This document shows positions 1 to 9,192 of a stretch of DNA of 64,000 nt, piece after piece. The notes under the pieces are model-generated. The model worked only from the letters and a program-made list of their open reading frames with translations. It ran no database searches and was not told where the DNA came from. Made by a program: the position numbers and the translations under genes. Numbering within the stretch: position 1 is the first letter of the stretch; every line of letters starts with the position of its first letter. This stretch comes from Actinomycetota bacterium (GTDB lineage Bacteria; Actinomycetota; Acidimicrobiia; IMCC26256; PALSA-610). The stretch covers positions 1 through 64,000 of the forward strand of contig SXHN01000033.1 of NCBI GenBank assembly GCA_005773635.1. The letters are read 5' to 3'.

Positions 1-2
1 AT

Positions 3-1079
3 GAACGTGAGCAGACGCTGAATCAGATGCTCGCTGAAATGGACGGGTTCGAAGCTACCGAAGGCATCGTGATGATGGCCGCAACCAACCGACCCGACAT
101 TCTCGATGCCGCACTCTTGCGCCCTGGTCGCTTCGATCGCCAAATCATCGTGCCATTACCGACCCAAGAAGAACGTCACGAAATTCTCGATGTCCATTTC
201 CGCGACAAGAAAATCTCAGACGATGTCGACGCTTCGGTAGTTGCCCGAGGGACACCAGGAATGAGCGGTGCCGACCTTGCCAACTTGGTCAATGAAGCGG
301 CGTTGTTTGCCGTGCGTCGCGGCGCAACCGACGTGCACAAGGAAGACTTCGAAAACGCCCGTGACCGTGTATTAATGGGCCTCAAGCGCCCGTCGATCAT
401 GATGAACGAGGAAGAAAAGGAACATACGGCGTACCACGAAGGTGGCCACGCGTTGCTGGCGTACGTGCTCGAACACGCCGATCCAGTACACAAAGTCACG
501 ATTCTCCCAACGGGTATGGCGCTCGGCATGACCCAGCAGTTGCCCGAAGAAGAGCGCTACTCCCACGATCGCGACTTCTTGAACGACGCGCTCGCAGTGT
601 TTATGGGCGGACGCGTCGCTGAAGACTTGGTGTTTGGTTCACAGTCAACTGGCGCAAGCAACGACCTCGTCCGCGCCACTGAAATCGCGAAGAGCATGGT
701 GCGCGACTGGGGCATGAGCGATCGCATTGGTCCCCGCGCGTGGGGCGCTCAGGGTGCGGTATTCCTTGGTGAAGACCTCATGAGCAGCCGCGATTATTCC
801 GATGAAACCGCTCGGGTCATCGACGAAGAAATCGAACGTATCCTGCGTGATCAGCAGGATCGCGCCACAAAGTTGCTCAGTGAGTACCGACCCGGTTTAG
901 ATGCCATAGCCAAAGCACTGCTGGAGCGCGAAACGATCAGCGGCGAGGACGTCACAAAGTTGGTCGACGACGCGGTGGGCTACAAGGCCGGCGGACCGCG
1001 TCAGGTCGTCCACGCCGACGGGACGGTCACGCCATCGGCCAGCGGGAGCAGCGGTGCCGACGACGCATTCACGGCGTAA
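3..1079 (+). CDS. ftsH: ATP-dependent zinc metalloprotease FtsH, C-terminal part (5' truncated by window edge)
   Basis: Open from base 3 (EREQTLNQMLAEMDGFE); AAA SRH region (AATNRPDILDAALLRPGRFDRQ) and HEGGHAL zinc-protease motif. Confidence 0.97.
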   Translation, partial: EREQTLNQMLAEMDGFEATEGIVMMAATNRPDILDAALLRPGRFDRQIIVPLPTQEERHEILDVHFRDKKISDDVDASVVARGTPGMSGADLANLVNEAALFAVRRGATDVHKEDFENARDRVLMGLKRPSIMMNEEEKEHTAYHEGGHALLAYVLEHADPVHKVTILPTGMALGMTQQLPEEERYSHDRDFLNDALAVFMGGRVAEDLVFGSQSTGASNDLVRATEIAKSMVRDWGMSDRIGPRAWGAQGAVFLGEDLMSSRDYSDETARVIDEEIERILRDQQDRATKLLSEYRPGLDAIAKALLERETISGEDVTKLVDDAVGYKAGGPRQVVHADGTVTPSASGSSGADDAFTA

Positions 1080-1527
1080 CTGGGCGCTGCGGCAACGCTG
1101 ATCCCCGGAGTTCGGCCAGCGCCGCCCATAAGTCGGTGGCGCTGGTCGCACCAAAAAATGAGCGGTGCACCACCCCAGCTTCGTCGGCGACCACGACAAG
1201 CGGTACTGCATCGATCGCGTAACGGCGATGCAACTCACGGTGCTCGGTGAACTCCACTTCGCAGGTCGCGACCGCGGCGCTTTCCAGCACCGAAACCTTT
1301 TTTGTCATCGCGGCACATCCGGTGCACGAGGAACTTGAAAACACCACGACGAGCCACCGGGCCTCCGGGCGAACAAAGTCGGAACGAACGAGTTGCACTG
1401 GAGCATTGCGGGCGGTTGCGATGGGTGACGATCCGCGACCACCCGACTTCGCCCGCCGGTCAGCGATCATCGCAATCGATACCGCGACCAATCCCAATAC
1501 CAGCGCAATTCCTATCCGCAACGCCAT
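1069..1527 (-). CDS. Membrane-anchored thioredoxin-fold protein
   Basis: N-terminal TM segment; SSSCTGCAAMTKKV CxxC motif; VPLVVVADEAG. TACGGT lies 6 nt upstream of the ATG. Confidence 0.8.
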   Translation of the reverse strand: MALRIGIALVLGLVAVSIAMIADRRAKSGGRGSSPIATARNAPVQLVRSDFVRPEARWLVVVFSSSSCTGCAAMTKKVSVLESAAVATCEVEFTEHRELHRRYAIDAVPLVVVADEAGVVHRSFFGATSATDLWAALAELRGSALPQRPVTP

Positions 1528-1587
1528 ACCGTTACCGTAGAGCCTGGGCCAACGGCACCGATAAACGGTGCATAATTGGTCGAGCCT

Positions 1588-2982
1588 TTACAGCGTCGGC
1601 ACGCCCGGGGAACGGCTGATGCCGCCGCTACCTGCCATTCTTCGAGATATAAAGACGCGTTGATCGGCGGTGACGGTCAGTACGGATACGACGGTGTTGT
1701 TCGGGAGCCTCACAGACATACGTTGCTGCGACGGAACCACCAACTTGCGTCGAATACCTCCAGCAGCACCGACAATTTCGACGGCCGCGTCGCTCGCTGA
1801 TTCATTTTCAATAACAATCCAAACCGAAGCGTCAAGTAACTCGGTGTGATCAACCGCGAACGCCCAGCGCGTCGAACTCCGAGCCATCGCGGAACCGATT
1901 GACACTCCCATTTGGCCACGGGCTGCGTGTTCTACGAGTGATCCAACCGCAAACGGTTGTTGAGAATTCACAATCACGCTGACATCGTCTTGCTGGAGTT
2001 CATTCGCCGTCGGCCCGACTGCGCGGACCGTGCCCGGTTCCAATCGTTCGGTGCGTTGTTCAACGGCAATCGTTGCTGCCCTCAGTGTCAAGATATTCAC
2101 GTCGATGGCAGCATCACCCGGATTTGCGATCAACACTCGGTGCGTCTCACCCCGCTGAACATCGAAGTCGGCGAGGTGCCATTCTTTGGCAAGTGACGGC
2201 GTTGCGCTTTGCAATGAGATCGGCGACGATGCCAGCTCTTTGGTGCCGACCAACATGGATTCGGCAACAAAACGGCCACTGCGCGCGCTCGCTTCGATCG
2301 AGAGAACCTGCTGCTGATCAGCTCCGCCGTTCACACTGAGTGTCACCTTCGAACGCGCTGCCACTTCGACCGCCTGCATCGACGTCGGTCGCAATAGTCC
2401 GTCGGCAGTCAACAGTGACACATCGATTACCGCGCTCTGACCGAAGGGATTCATGAGGGCAAGAGTTTGGCGCACGTTCTTGCGTGTCGTTGCTGCGCCG
2501 AAGTATGCGTGAGTTCCGGGTTGGGTCGCACAAGCGGTGCTGGCTTCACGAGCATTCACCCTCGAGCTGTGCTCGACAACAACACCCGATCCAAATACTT
2601 CAACAATCACGCCAAGTCCGGATTTGACGCCGAAACTACTGACAGGAACCCGCGTACTGTTGTTGCCGCTGATCTCAAGTCGACGCCGACCGACTGCGCG
2701 TCGGTTCGAAATGCCAACGATCTCCACCGCAACACGTTCAGTGCCGGTATTGCTCATCACTACGGCAGCGTCGGTCAGTACATCCCGAGTGGGCGACGCA
2801 ATTGCGCAGTACCACGCGGCAGACCGGACACGCCCGGAAGCAAGCGCAGCTGAAACCCCGGCGGTGTTCTGTTCTCGAGGCGTGGTGGTCGCCACCGAGG
2901 TTGGATCGCCCATATACGCGCCTGCCGCAACCGAGAGCGCTAACACGACTCCGAATGGGGCCCGACTCCGTAACAGACTCAT
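1588..2982 (-). CDS. DUF5719-like secreted/membrane-anchored protein
   Basis: ATG at 2982 overlaps the stop of the upstream GT2 gene (ATGA). N-terminal hydrophobic segment and repeated beta-rich Ig-like composition. Family call is from context and composition. Confidence 0.65.
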   Translation of the reverse strand: MSLLRSRAPFGVVLALSVAAGAYMGDPTSVATTTPREQNTAGVSAALASGRVRSAAWYCAIASPTRDVLTDAAVVMSNTGTERVAVEIVGISNRRAVGRRRLEISGNNSTRVPVSSFGVKSGLGVIVEVFGSGVVVEHSSRVNAREASTACATQPGTHAYFGAATTRKNVRQTLALMNPFGQSAVIDVSLLTADGLLRPTSMQAVEVAARSKVTLSVNGGADQQQVLSIEASARSGRFVAESMLVGTKELASSPISLQSATPSLAKEWHLADFDVQRGETHRVLIANPGDAAIDVNILTLRAATIAVEQRTERLEPGTVRAVGPTANELQQDDVSVIVNSQQPFAVGSLVEHAARGQMGVSIGSAMARSSTRWAFAVDHTELLDASVWIVIENESASDAAVEIVGAAGGIRRKLVVPSQQRMSVRLPNNTVVSVLTVTADQRVFISRRMAGSGGISRSPGVPTL

Positions 2983-5900
2983 GGGTTCACCGTCTCGTTG
3001 TCGAGATGAGATGTTGGCACACCGCGAGCCGGACGTTTCCGCTGCGGGATGTTCGCTCCCAGACTCAACAGCACCAGCACCAAAAACACGACGCTCTGAA
3101 CACCCAGTACCAGCCAACGCCACGCGGGTTCTGCGTAATGGAAACGCACTGTGCCCGAGCTCGGCACGCGCCATGCAGTAGCCCAACCAAACGATTCCAC
3201 AGGCGACAACGCCTTGCCGTTCAGAGTTGCCGTCCAGCGATCGGAGAATGATTCGCTCAACAGCAAAATTCCTGTGTCTGCAGGATTCTTGAGCCGTTTG
3301 CCCGCGCTGAGTTCGACACGTTGAGCCGAGTCAATCGGGTCACGCGCTGCGCTGCTACCCAACGGAATCTCGGTATTGGAGCCAACCAATGTCGCACGCG
3401 GCGCCCACGCAAGGTTGCGGTACAGATGAACTCCGTCATTGGCGTTCAGCACACTCACATCGAGTTGTCCATTCAGCGACCCGAGAGAACCAGTGGGATC
3501 GGCGACCGACGCCGAATCTGGCGTTGGTCGCTCGACAACCGCGATATAGCGAATACTCATCGGCGCAAGCAAGTGTCCGAGGCGAGACGTCGTTCCCGCG
3601 CGGGCAAGCTGAATTGACTCTCCGACTAGCGCTAGTGCCGTGGCCTCGGGCGCCAAAAGTTCCGCTACGTCGCCGATAGCACTCGAGGTGATGGCAAAGT
3701 CGACGCCAGCAGCCCTGATGCCTGTGCTGGGCAGCGCGGCCCGTGCCCCAATCCACAACACTCGAAAGTCTCCAACGACGTTGGCTTCCGATTCCATCCA
3801 ACTCAGTTCGGTCGCCCAATCTTCGCGGGCAGCGCGGAGGCGGCCATCGGGAACGTCGCCAACCCACGCGACCGTGGGCACAAGAATCGACACGAGACCA
3901 ACAACCACCACAATTTGACGAAACCCGAACAAGAACGTTCGGAGCTCAGAAACAACCGACGCGACACCCACGCCGACTGCCAAAGCAAGACCGAGTGCGC
4001 TAACGCTCAGCAAAACTTCCAACTCGGGCAGTTGCACCTGCGGGTCTACATGTTGGCTGACGACGACCGCTACGACACCCGCCAACGCGAGAAGCCAACC
4101 TGAGACTGCGTACCGCAGCGCTTCGGGCGGTGCCACAAATAGCGGCAACAAGGCAGAGGCCCACACGCCTATCGCCAAGGCTCCTGCACCATTCGGGCCG
4201 GTCTGAAAACTCATGATCTTGACGATTGACAACGCAGGCCGAGTCGCGAATCCGATTGAGGACCCGCCGCCATTGAACAGATTGAAGCTCCATGGCACGA
4301 GAGCGACAAGGGCGCCGACAGATACCCCGACCACTCGAATCGTCGCCGTTCGAATATCCAGAAATTTCGAGCCCACAATCACCGAAGAGCCACAACAGCT
4401 CAACAAGATCGCCAGCGGTAACGCCAGCAGGATCGGAGCAAACGATCCGACAATCAACAGCGCTAACAGCAACTGAGCGATACGCCTGCGCAACTGCGAA
4501 CCGGTCAACGCGACCTCGCGCTGCGACACGACATCGAATGTAAGGGCAGCGATAATCGGGATGGTCGCATACGCGATCACCACACTGAGCCGATGGGCGG
4601 CAATCCCGTTGCGCAATACGGGGTTCGCCGCGTACACGATCGCGCCCGCGACCGGCGGCCAGGCACTCGAACTATAACGACGCAGGAATCTAAACGTCGC
4701 CGCGATCCCAATTGGACCAGCCCCGACGATCAACACCGCGTGAGCGAGCGCAGTGTTACCAAACCAAACCAGCGACCACAGCCACATAAGACCAAACATC
4801 GGAGGGGCAAACGCGTCGACTCCCAGGTTCGACGCACGACGACCAGAAGTAAAAAGATCCCATAGATGCGACATATTCTGCCAGTCGCCAAAGCCGCCGA
4901 CGTTCGGGACCGACCCGCTCACAAATCCACGAGCGCTCAGCAGCGAGAGCACGACTGCAAGCGCCACAACGCCAAGCTCCGCATGCCGAAAGCGACCGGT
5001 GGCGTCGTCGAGTGCTTCACGGGTCTTGAGACTTGCATCGGCGAGGCGCTCGTCGACGTGGAGCCGCTGCCTCAACATGGTACGAATTCGAGCGTTGCCG
5101 CGAATCATGTACACGTGGTATTCGCCATGTTCCACAACCCGCAGCAGCTGCGTACTACGGCGCAAGCTGCGCAACGCTCCGGCGGATCTCACGGCGTCCC
5201 ACAAGCCCGCAAGGATCGCTCCACCAACGTTGGCTCGTCGACGAGTCGCGTATGCGACCGCTTCGAGCAGCGTAAACACAAACGAAAGCGGCAGCGACCA
5301 CACCAATCCGATCAGGGAGTCCGATTTCACGCAAGCACGAATGCGCCCCGCCGTTGCAGCGCGCGGCGACCACGGCGGCCAAAACGCGGCAGCGAGTTGG
5401 CGAGCGACCCGACCTCGAGCGTCGGGGGCCACGAGCACACGACCGCCTGCGAGCCGTGCTCGCCATGCCAAATCGACGGCAACTGAATCAGCACATGCGA
5501 GGTCGAATCCGCCGAGCGCGTCAAAGATATCGGCGCGCACCAACATCGCTCGCTCGGAAACGAAGAACACGTCTCGCACACCGTCATGTTGCTCTTGATC
5601 GCGTTCTGCAGGATCGAGCGGGCTAAACGGCGTTCCGTAGTGGTCGATCGCACAACCAACGTCGATCAGCAATGACACATCGTCCGCGGCAACCAACTTC
5701 GGCCCCACGATCGCAGCATTAGATCGAAAAAGTTCTTCGACCATGATTCGAACAGCATTCGGATCAAGGGCGACATCATCGCGAAGCAACAACAACAAGG
5801 GCGCACCGCTCACCCTTCCCAGCAATTCGTTGTAAGCGCTCGCCGCGTTACAGTCCCCAGCGTCCCGCTCAGATCCCGCGGTGGCTGCTGCGGTGCCCAG

Positions 5901-6185
5901 CGCTTCATCAGCGGCTCCACCAAGGCGATTCAAAATCAATACCGACGGGTCAATACTCGCGACCCGAGCCGGGATTCCCTGGACTGCCCCATCATTGACC
6001 ACCAAGGTGGTGAGTTCGGGGTATTGCTGTGCGAGCAGGGAGCGCAGGCACCCTTCCAATGAGCTCGCACCCGCCGTTGCGACCACGGCAACAACTGCGG
6101 GTAATGCAGTCTGAGGCGTATCGTCATCGAATGAAGCGGCAAGGTCGGGGGCGAACGCCAGAGGCGTCGCGTTCGGATCGGACAT
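2979..6185 (-). CDS. Large glycosyltransferase family 2 protein fused to a polytopic membrane domain
   Basis: 1068 aa; N-terminal GT2-like region (PAVVAVVATAGASSLEGCLRSLLAQQYPELTTLVVNDGA; LLLLRDDVALDPNAV), then many hydrophobic segments and a C-terminal extracytoplasmic plus TM region. Confidence 0.85.
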   Translation of the reverse strand: MSDPNATPLAFAPDLAASFDDDTPQTALPAVVAVVATAGASSLEGCLRSLLAQQYPELTTLVVNDGAVQGIPARVASIDPSVLILNRLGGAADEALGTAAATAGSERDAGDCNAASAYNELLGRVSGAPLLLLLRDDVALDPNAVRIMVEELFRSNAAIVGPKLVAADDVSLLIDVGCAIDHYGTPFSPLDPAERDQEQHDGVRDVFFVSERAMLVRADIFDALGGFDLACADSVAVDLAWRARLAGGRVLVAPDARGRVARQLAAAFWPPWSPRAATAGRIRACVKSDSLIGLVWSLPLSFVFTLLEAVAYATRRRANVGGAILAGLWDAVRSAGALRSLRRSTQLLRVVEHGEYHVYMIRGNARIRTMLRQRLHVDERLADASLKTREALDDATGRFRHAELGVVALAVVLSLLSARGFVSGSVPNVGGFGDWQNMSHLWDLFTSGRRASNLGVDAFAPPMFGLMWLWSLVWFGNTALAHAVLIVGAGPIGIAATFRFLRRYSSSAWPPVAGAIVYAANPVLRNGIAAHRLSVVIAYATIPIIAALTFDVVSQREVALTGSQLRRRIAQLLLALLIVGSFAPILLALPLAILLSCCGSSVIVGSKFLDIRTATIRVVGVSVGALVALVPWSFNLFNGGGSSIGFATRPALSIVKIMSFQTGPNGAGALAIGVWASALLPLFVAPPEALRYAVSGWLLALAGVVAVVVSQHVDPQVQLPELEVLLSVSALGLALAVGVGVASVVSELRTFLFGFRQIVVVVGLVSILVPTVAWVGDVPDGRLRAAREDWATELSWMESEANVVGDFRVLWIGARAALPSTGIRAAGVDFAITSSAIGDVAELLAPEATALALVGESIQLARAGTTSRLGHLLAPMSIRYIAVVERPTPDSASVADPTGSLGSLNGQLDVSVLNANDGVHLYRNLAWAPRATLVGSNTEIPLGSSAARDPIDSAQRVELSAGKRLKNPADTGILLLSESFSDRWTATLNGKALSPVESFGWATAWRVPSSGTVRFHYAEPAWRWLVLGVQSVVFLVLVLLSLGANIPQRKRPARGVPTSHLDNETVNP

Positions 6186-6196
6186 GAGGCGGCGAG

Positions 6197-6210
6197 GATA
6201 ACCGGTTATC
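6197..6210. promoter_or_regulatory. 14-bp perfect palindrome gataaccggttatc overlapping the putative -10 (TATCCT, 6200..6195 on -) of the GT2 gene
   Basis: Read directly; it is its own reverse complement and lies just upstream of the 6185 start. Confidence 0.5.
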
Positions 6211-6290
6211 TGGCATCAACCGACTCGACTGCGCAGAGACAGCCGCCTCACGCCAGCGTCCCCGCACAACCATCCAACCTTTTTGGATGC

Positions 6291-6319
6291 TTGCAATAGT
6301 TAGCAAAGTGTGCTACGCT
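6291..6319 (+). promoter_or_regulatory. Putative sigma70-type promoter (TTGCAA, 17 nt, TACGCT)
   Basis: Hexamers at 6291-6296 and 6314-6319, upstream of the 6418 ORF; flanked by a 7-bp inverted repeat gcttgca/tgcaagc. Confidence 0.45.
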
Positions 6320-6417
6320 GCAAGCACGGACGATGCGCAGGTTACGTCCGCTGCCATCTGCAGAAACGACCGTACAACCCAATGCTCGGTCCGATCCGAG
6401 CTGCAAGGAGAATCATC

Positions 6418-6768
6418 ATGACCGTTGACGTCCGCAAAACTTTGACCGACGCCGGATACATCGCAGTCGGTGTTGGCGTACTCGGAATGCAACAGATCCA
6501 AGAACGATCACGCGAAATCCAAACCAAAATGGCTGCCGGCGGCTCGCCGTTGCACGCGGTGGGAGATCAGACCAACGATCTCCGACTCAAGGTCAAAGCG
6601 GGCCTGGATCGCGCAACTGAAGCCGCGCAAGGTTTTGGTGCGCAGGTTGCGGAATCCGCGAAGCCCATGGTCCTTGATCTCGCCGAGCGCAGCGCAGCGT
6701 TACCGCAACCCATCACCAGCGCGGTTGCACCGGCACTGAAGCTCGCGAAGAACCTCGTCGGCGCGTAA
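6418..6768 (+). CDS. Small helical protein of unknown function (phasin/HBHA-like composition)
   Basis: ATG at 6418 preceded by aaggag; MTVDVRKTLTDAGYIAVGVGVLGMQQIQERSREIQTKM; Ala-rich amphipathic helix. Confidence 0.6.
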   Translation: MTVDVRKTLTDAGYIAVGVGVLGMQQIQERSREIQTKMAAGGSPLHAVGDQTNDLRLKVKAGLDRATEAAQGFGAQVAESAKPMVLDLAERSAALPQPITSAVAPALKLAKNLVGA

Positions 6769-6854
6769 TCGCCACAGCGGCAGATCTCGCAGCAACAGCG
6801 GCATTCGCGTCGCTGTTGCTGAAGATCGGCCGCAAGAATCGCTACCTTGTCCGA

Positions 6855-7793
6855 ATGATCACAGCATTGGCGGGCGGAGTGGGTGCGGCCCGCTTCCTCT
6901 CGGGGCTTACCCAGGTGGTTGCGCCGAATCGCATTATGGCCATAGTGAACACTGGCGACGATGAGACCTTTCTCGGACTCCACGTGTCGCCAGACATCGA
7001 CTCGATTATCTACACGCTTGCCGGGGCATCAGATGTCGAACAGGGGTGGGGGCTCGCGGGCGAGACGTACCGCACCATTGAGGCTGCGAGTCGCTTCGGC
7101 GAACCGACATGGTTTCGCCTCGGCGACCTCGACATCGCAACCCACCTATTTCGCACCCGCCGCCTTCACGAAGGCGCGACGCTCACCGAAGTTACGCGTG
7201 AAATCAGCGCATCGTGGGGCCTGCATCTCACAATATTGCCGATGTCGAACGACCCCGTGCGCACGCGCATCACCATCGTCAACGCCAACGCACAGCGCGA
7301 AACTCTGGCGATGCAAGAATGGTTTGTTCGCGAACGCTGCCAGCCGCCAGTGGAAGCCGTGGATTTTTCCGGCGCAACCACATCACGTGCGGCACCAGGA
7401 GTTCTCGACGCAATCGAACATGCCGACGCCGTGATCGTCTGCCCGTCAAACCCCGTCATTTCGATCGGTCCCATACTTTCTGTGCCCCATATCGTCGAAC
7501 AACTCACTCAACGACGGGATTCAGTTATCGCCATATGCCCCATCGTCGGTGGCGCGCCGGTCAAGGGTCCGGCCGATCGGCTCATGACGCCACTCGGCAT
7601 CGAAGTCTCGCCCCTCGGCGTTGCCCGCCAGTACGAATCATGGTGTTCGACACTCGTTATCGACGAAGTCGACGCTCACTACGCGCCACAAATTGAAGCG
7701 CTCGGCGTGCGGGCGATTGTCACTGACACGATGATGCGCAGCCCTGAAGTGGCAGCATCACTAGCATCGGCAGTCCTCACGGCGGTCGCGTAA
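6855..7793 (+). CDS. cofD: 2-phospho-L-lactate (or PEP) transferase, F420 biosynthesis
   Basis: MITALAGGVGAARFLSGL; NTGDDETFLGLHVSPDIDSIIYTLAG; CPSNPVISIGPIL; adjacent to cofE. Confidence 0.95.
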   Translation: MITALAGGVGAARFLSGLTQVVAPNRIMAIVNTGDDETFLGLHVSPDIDSIIYTLAGASDVEQGWGLAGETYRTIEAASRFGEPTWFRLGDLDIATHLFRTRRLHEGATLTEVTREISASWGLHLTILPMSNDPVRTRITIVNANAQRETLAMQEWFVRERCQPPVEAVDFSGATTSRAAPGVLDAIEHADAVIVCPSNPVISIGPILSVPHIVEQLTQRRDSVIAICPIVGGAPVKGPADRLMTPLGIEVSPLGVARQYESWCSTLVIDEVDAHYAPQIEALGVRAIVTDTMMRSPEVAASLASAVLTAVA

Positions 7794-8503
7794 TGTCAGA
7801 GTTGCGAATCATCGCGATTCCTGGAATGGCTGAAATTCGGCGCGGAGACGAAATCGCAGTCCATATCGCCGACGCGGCCTTGGCGAACGGCACTCCCCTG
7901 CTCGACGGTGACTGCATCGTCGTTACGCAAAAGATTGTGTCGAAAGCCGAAGGCCGACTGGTACGGCTCGATGAAACTGATGTCGCGGCGAAACACGCGC
8001 TCGTTCGCAGCGAATCCGTGAGGATCATTCGCCAACGCGGTGATCTCATCATTTCTGAAACGACCCACGGATTCATTTGCGCGAACGCGGGAATCGATCT
8101 TTCCAATGTCGACGACGGCTACGCAGCGCTCTTACCAATCGATTCCGATCGTTCCGCCCACTACATCCGCAACGCACTGCGCGCTCGGTACAACGTTGAG
8201 TGCGCGATCATCGTGAGTGACACCTTCGGACGTCCATGGCGTCAGGGGCTTACCGACGTCGCCATTGGAGTGAGCGGCATTGGTGCGATCGTCGACCTCC
8301 GCGACACACCCGACGCGGTTGGCCGCACACTGCACGTCACTGAAGTGGCGATCGCCGACGAAATCGCGAGCGCGGCAGAGCTCGTTATGGGCAAGGCGTC
8401 AGGCATCCCCGCCGCGATTGTACGCGGGCTCGATCAATCTTGGTTTCGAGAAAGCTCAGCTCGCGAGCTCGTGCGCCCCGCAACCGACGATCTGTTTCGA
8501 TGA
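7793..8503 (+). CDS. cofE: Coenzyme F420-0:L-glutamate ligase
   Basis: ELRIIAIPGMAEIRRGD; VVTQKIVSKAEGRLV; SDTFGRPWRQGLTDVAIGVSGI; coupled to cofD. Confidence 0.95.
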   Translation: MSELRIIAIPGMAEIRRGDEIAVHIADAALANGTPLLDGDCIVVTQKIVSKAEGRLVRLDETDVAAKHALVRSESVRIIRQRGDLIISETTHGFICANAGIDLSNVDDGYAALLPIDSDRSAHYIRNALRARYNVECAIIVSDTFGRPWRQGLTDVAIGVSGIGAIVDLRDTPDAVGRTLHVTEVAIADEIASAAELVMGKASGIPAAIVRGLDQSWFRESSARELVRPATDDLFR

Positions 8504-9108
8504 CCCTTCCAAATTTTCTCGAGGCGCGCCGCTCGATCCGATCGTTCGGCGACGAACCGGTCGGTGCGCAGGTGCTCGCGACCCTGATTGAAGCCGCGTG
8601 TATCGCCCCTGCGCCCCATCACTCGCGACCGTGGCGATGGGTCGCCGTCACACGACACGAAACCAAAGCCGCCTTGGCCGAAGCAATGGGCAATAGCTGG
8701 CGTCTCGACTTGCTCGCCGACGGAGTTGATGCCAGTCGGGTCGAGCAGCTCGTGGCCTCGTCGCACCACAAGATCCTCAGCGCGCCTGCGATCATTCTTG
8801 GGTGCCTCACCTGGAACGGGCTTGATACATATCCCGACGCACGCCGCCAGCAAGCCGAGTTTGGCATGGCGCTGCTATCACTCGGGGCAGCAGTCGAGAA
8901 CCTGATGCTGTGCGCGGCCCATCTTGATTACGCTTCGTGCTGGGTAGCCGCACCCATCTTCTGTCCCGATGCGGCGCGCGATGGCCTTGGCCTAGATCAC
9001 GAATGGCGTCCCCACGCGATGGTGTTGATTGGCAAACCCGATCCCGACTATGTCGGGCGGCCTAGACCGCCAATTCCGCTCGAAGAACTCGCGCGTTTCT
9101 TTGTGTAG
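8500..9108 (+). CDS. Nitroreductase-family protein, FbiB C-terminal-domain-like
   Basis: ATG at 8500 overlaps the cofE stop; FLEARRSIRSFGDEPV; APAPHHSRPWRWVAV; position directly after cofE. Confidence 0.85.
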   Translation: MTLPNFLEARRSIRSFGDEPVGAQVLATLIEAACIAPAPHHSRPWRWVAVTRHETKAALAEAMGNSWRLDLLADGVDASRVEQLVASSHHKILSAPAIILGCLTWNGLDTYPDARRQQAEFGMALLSLGAAVENLMLCAAHLDYASCWVAAPIFCPDAARDGLGLDHEWRPHAMVLIGKPDPDYVGRPRPPIPLEELARFFV

Positions 9109-9126
9109 TTGCACGCGCCCGACACC

Positions 9127-9192
9127 CGGTCCCACGATCTAGCGGCATACGCGCATTGTGTGGGACCGCGGGAGGGTCGAGTCGTGCCGCTA
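9127..9192. other. Interleaved inverted repeats (A-B-A'-B') between convergent genes
   Basis: cggtcccac (9127-9135) pairs with gtgggaccg (9160-9168); tagcggca (9140-9147) pairs with tgccgcta (9185-9192). Confidence 0.55.

Noticed and set aside
4753-5598. 281-aa plus-strand ORF opposite the GT2 gene
   Set aside because: Ser/Arg/Pro-rich antisense shadow ORF.
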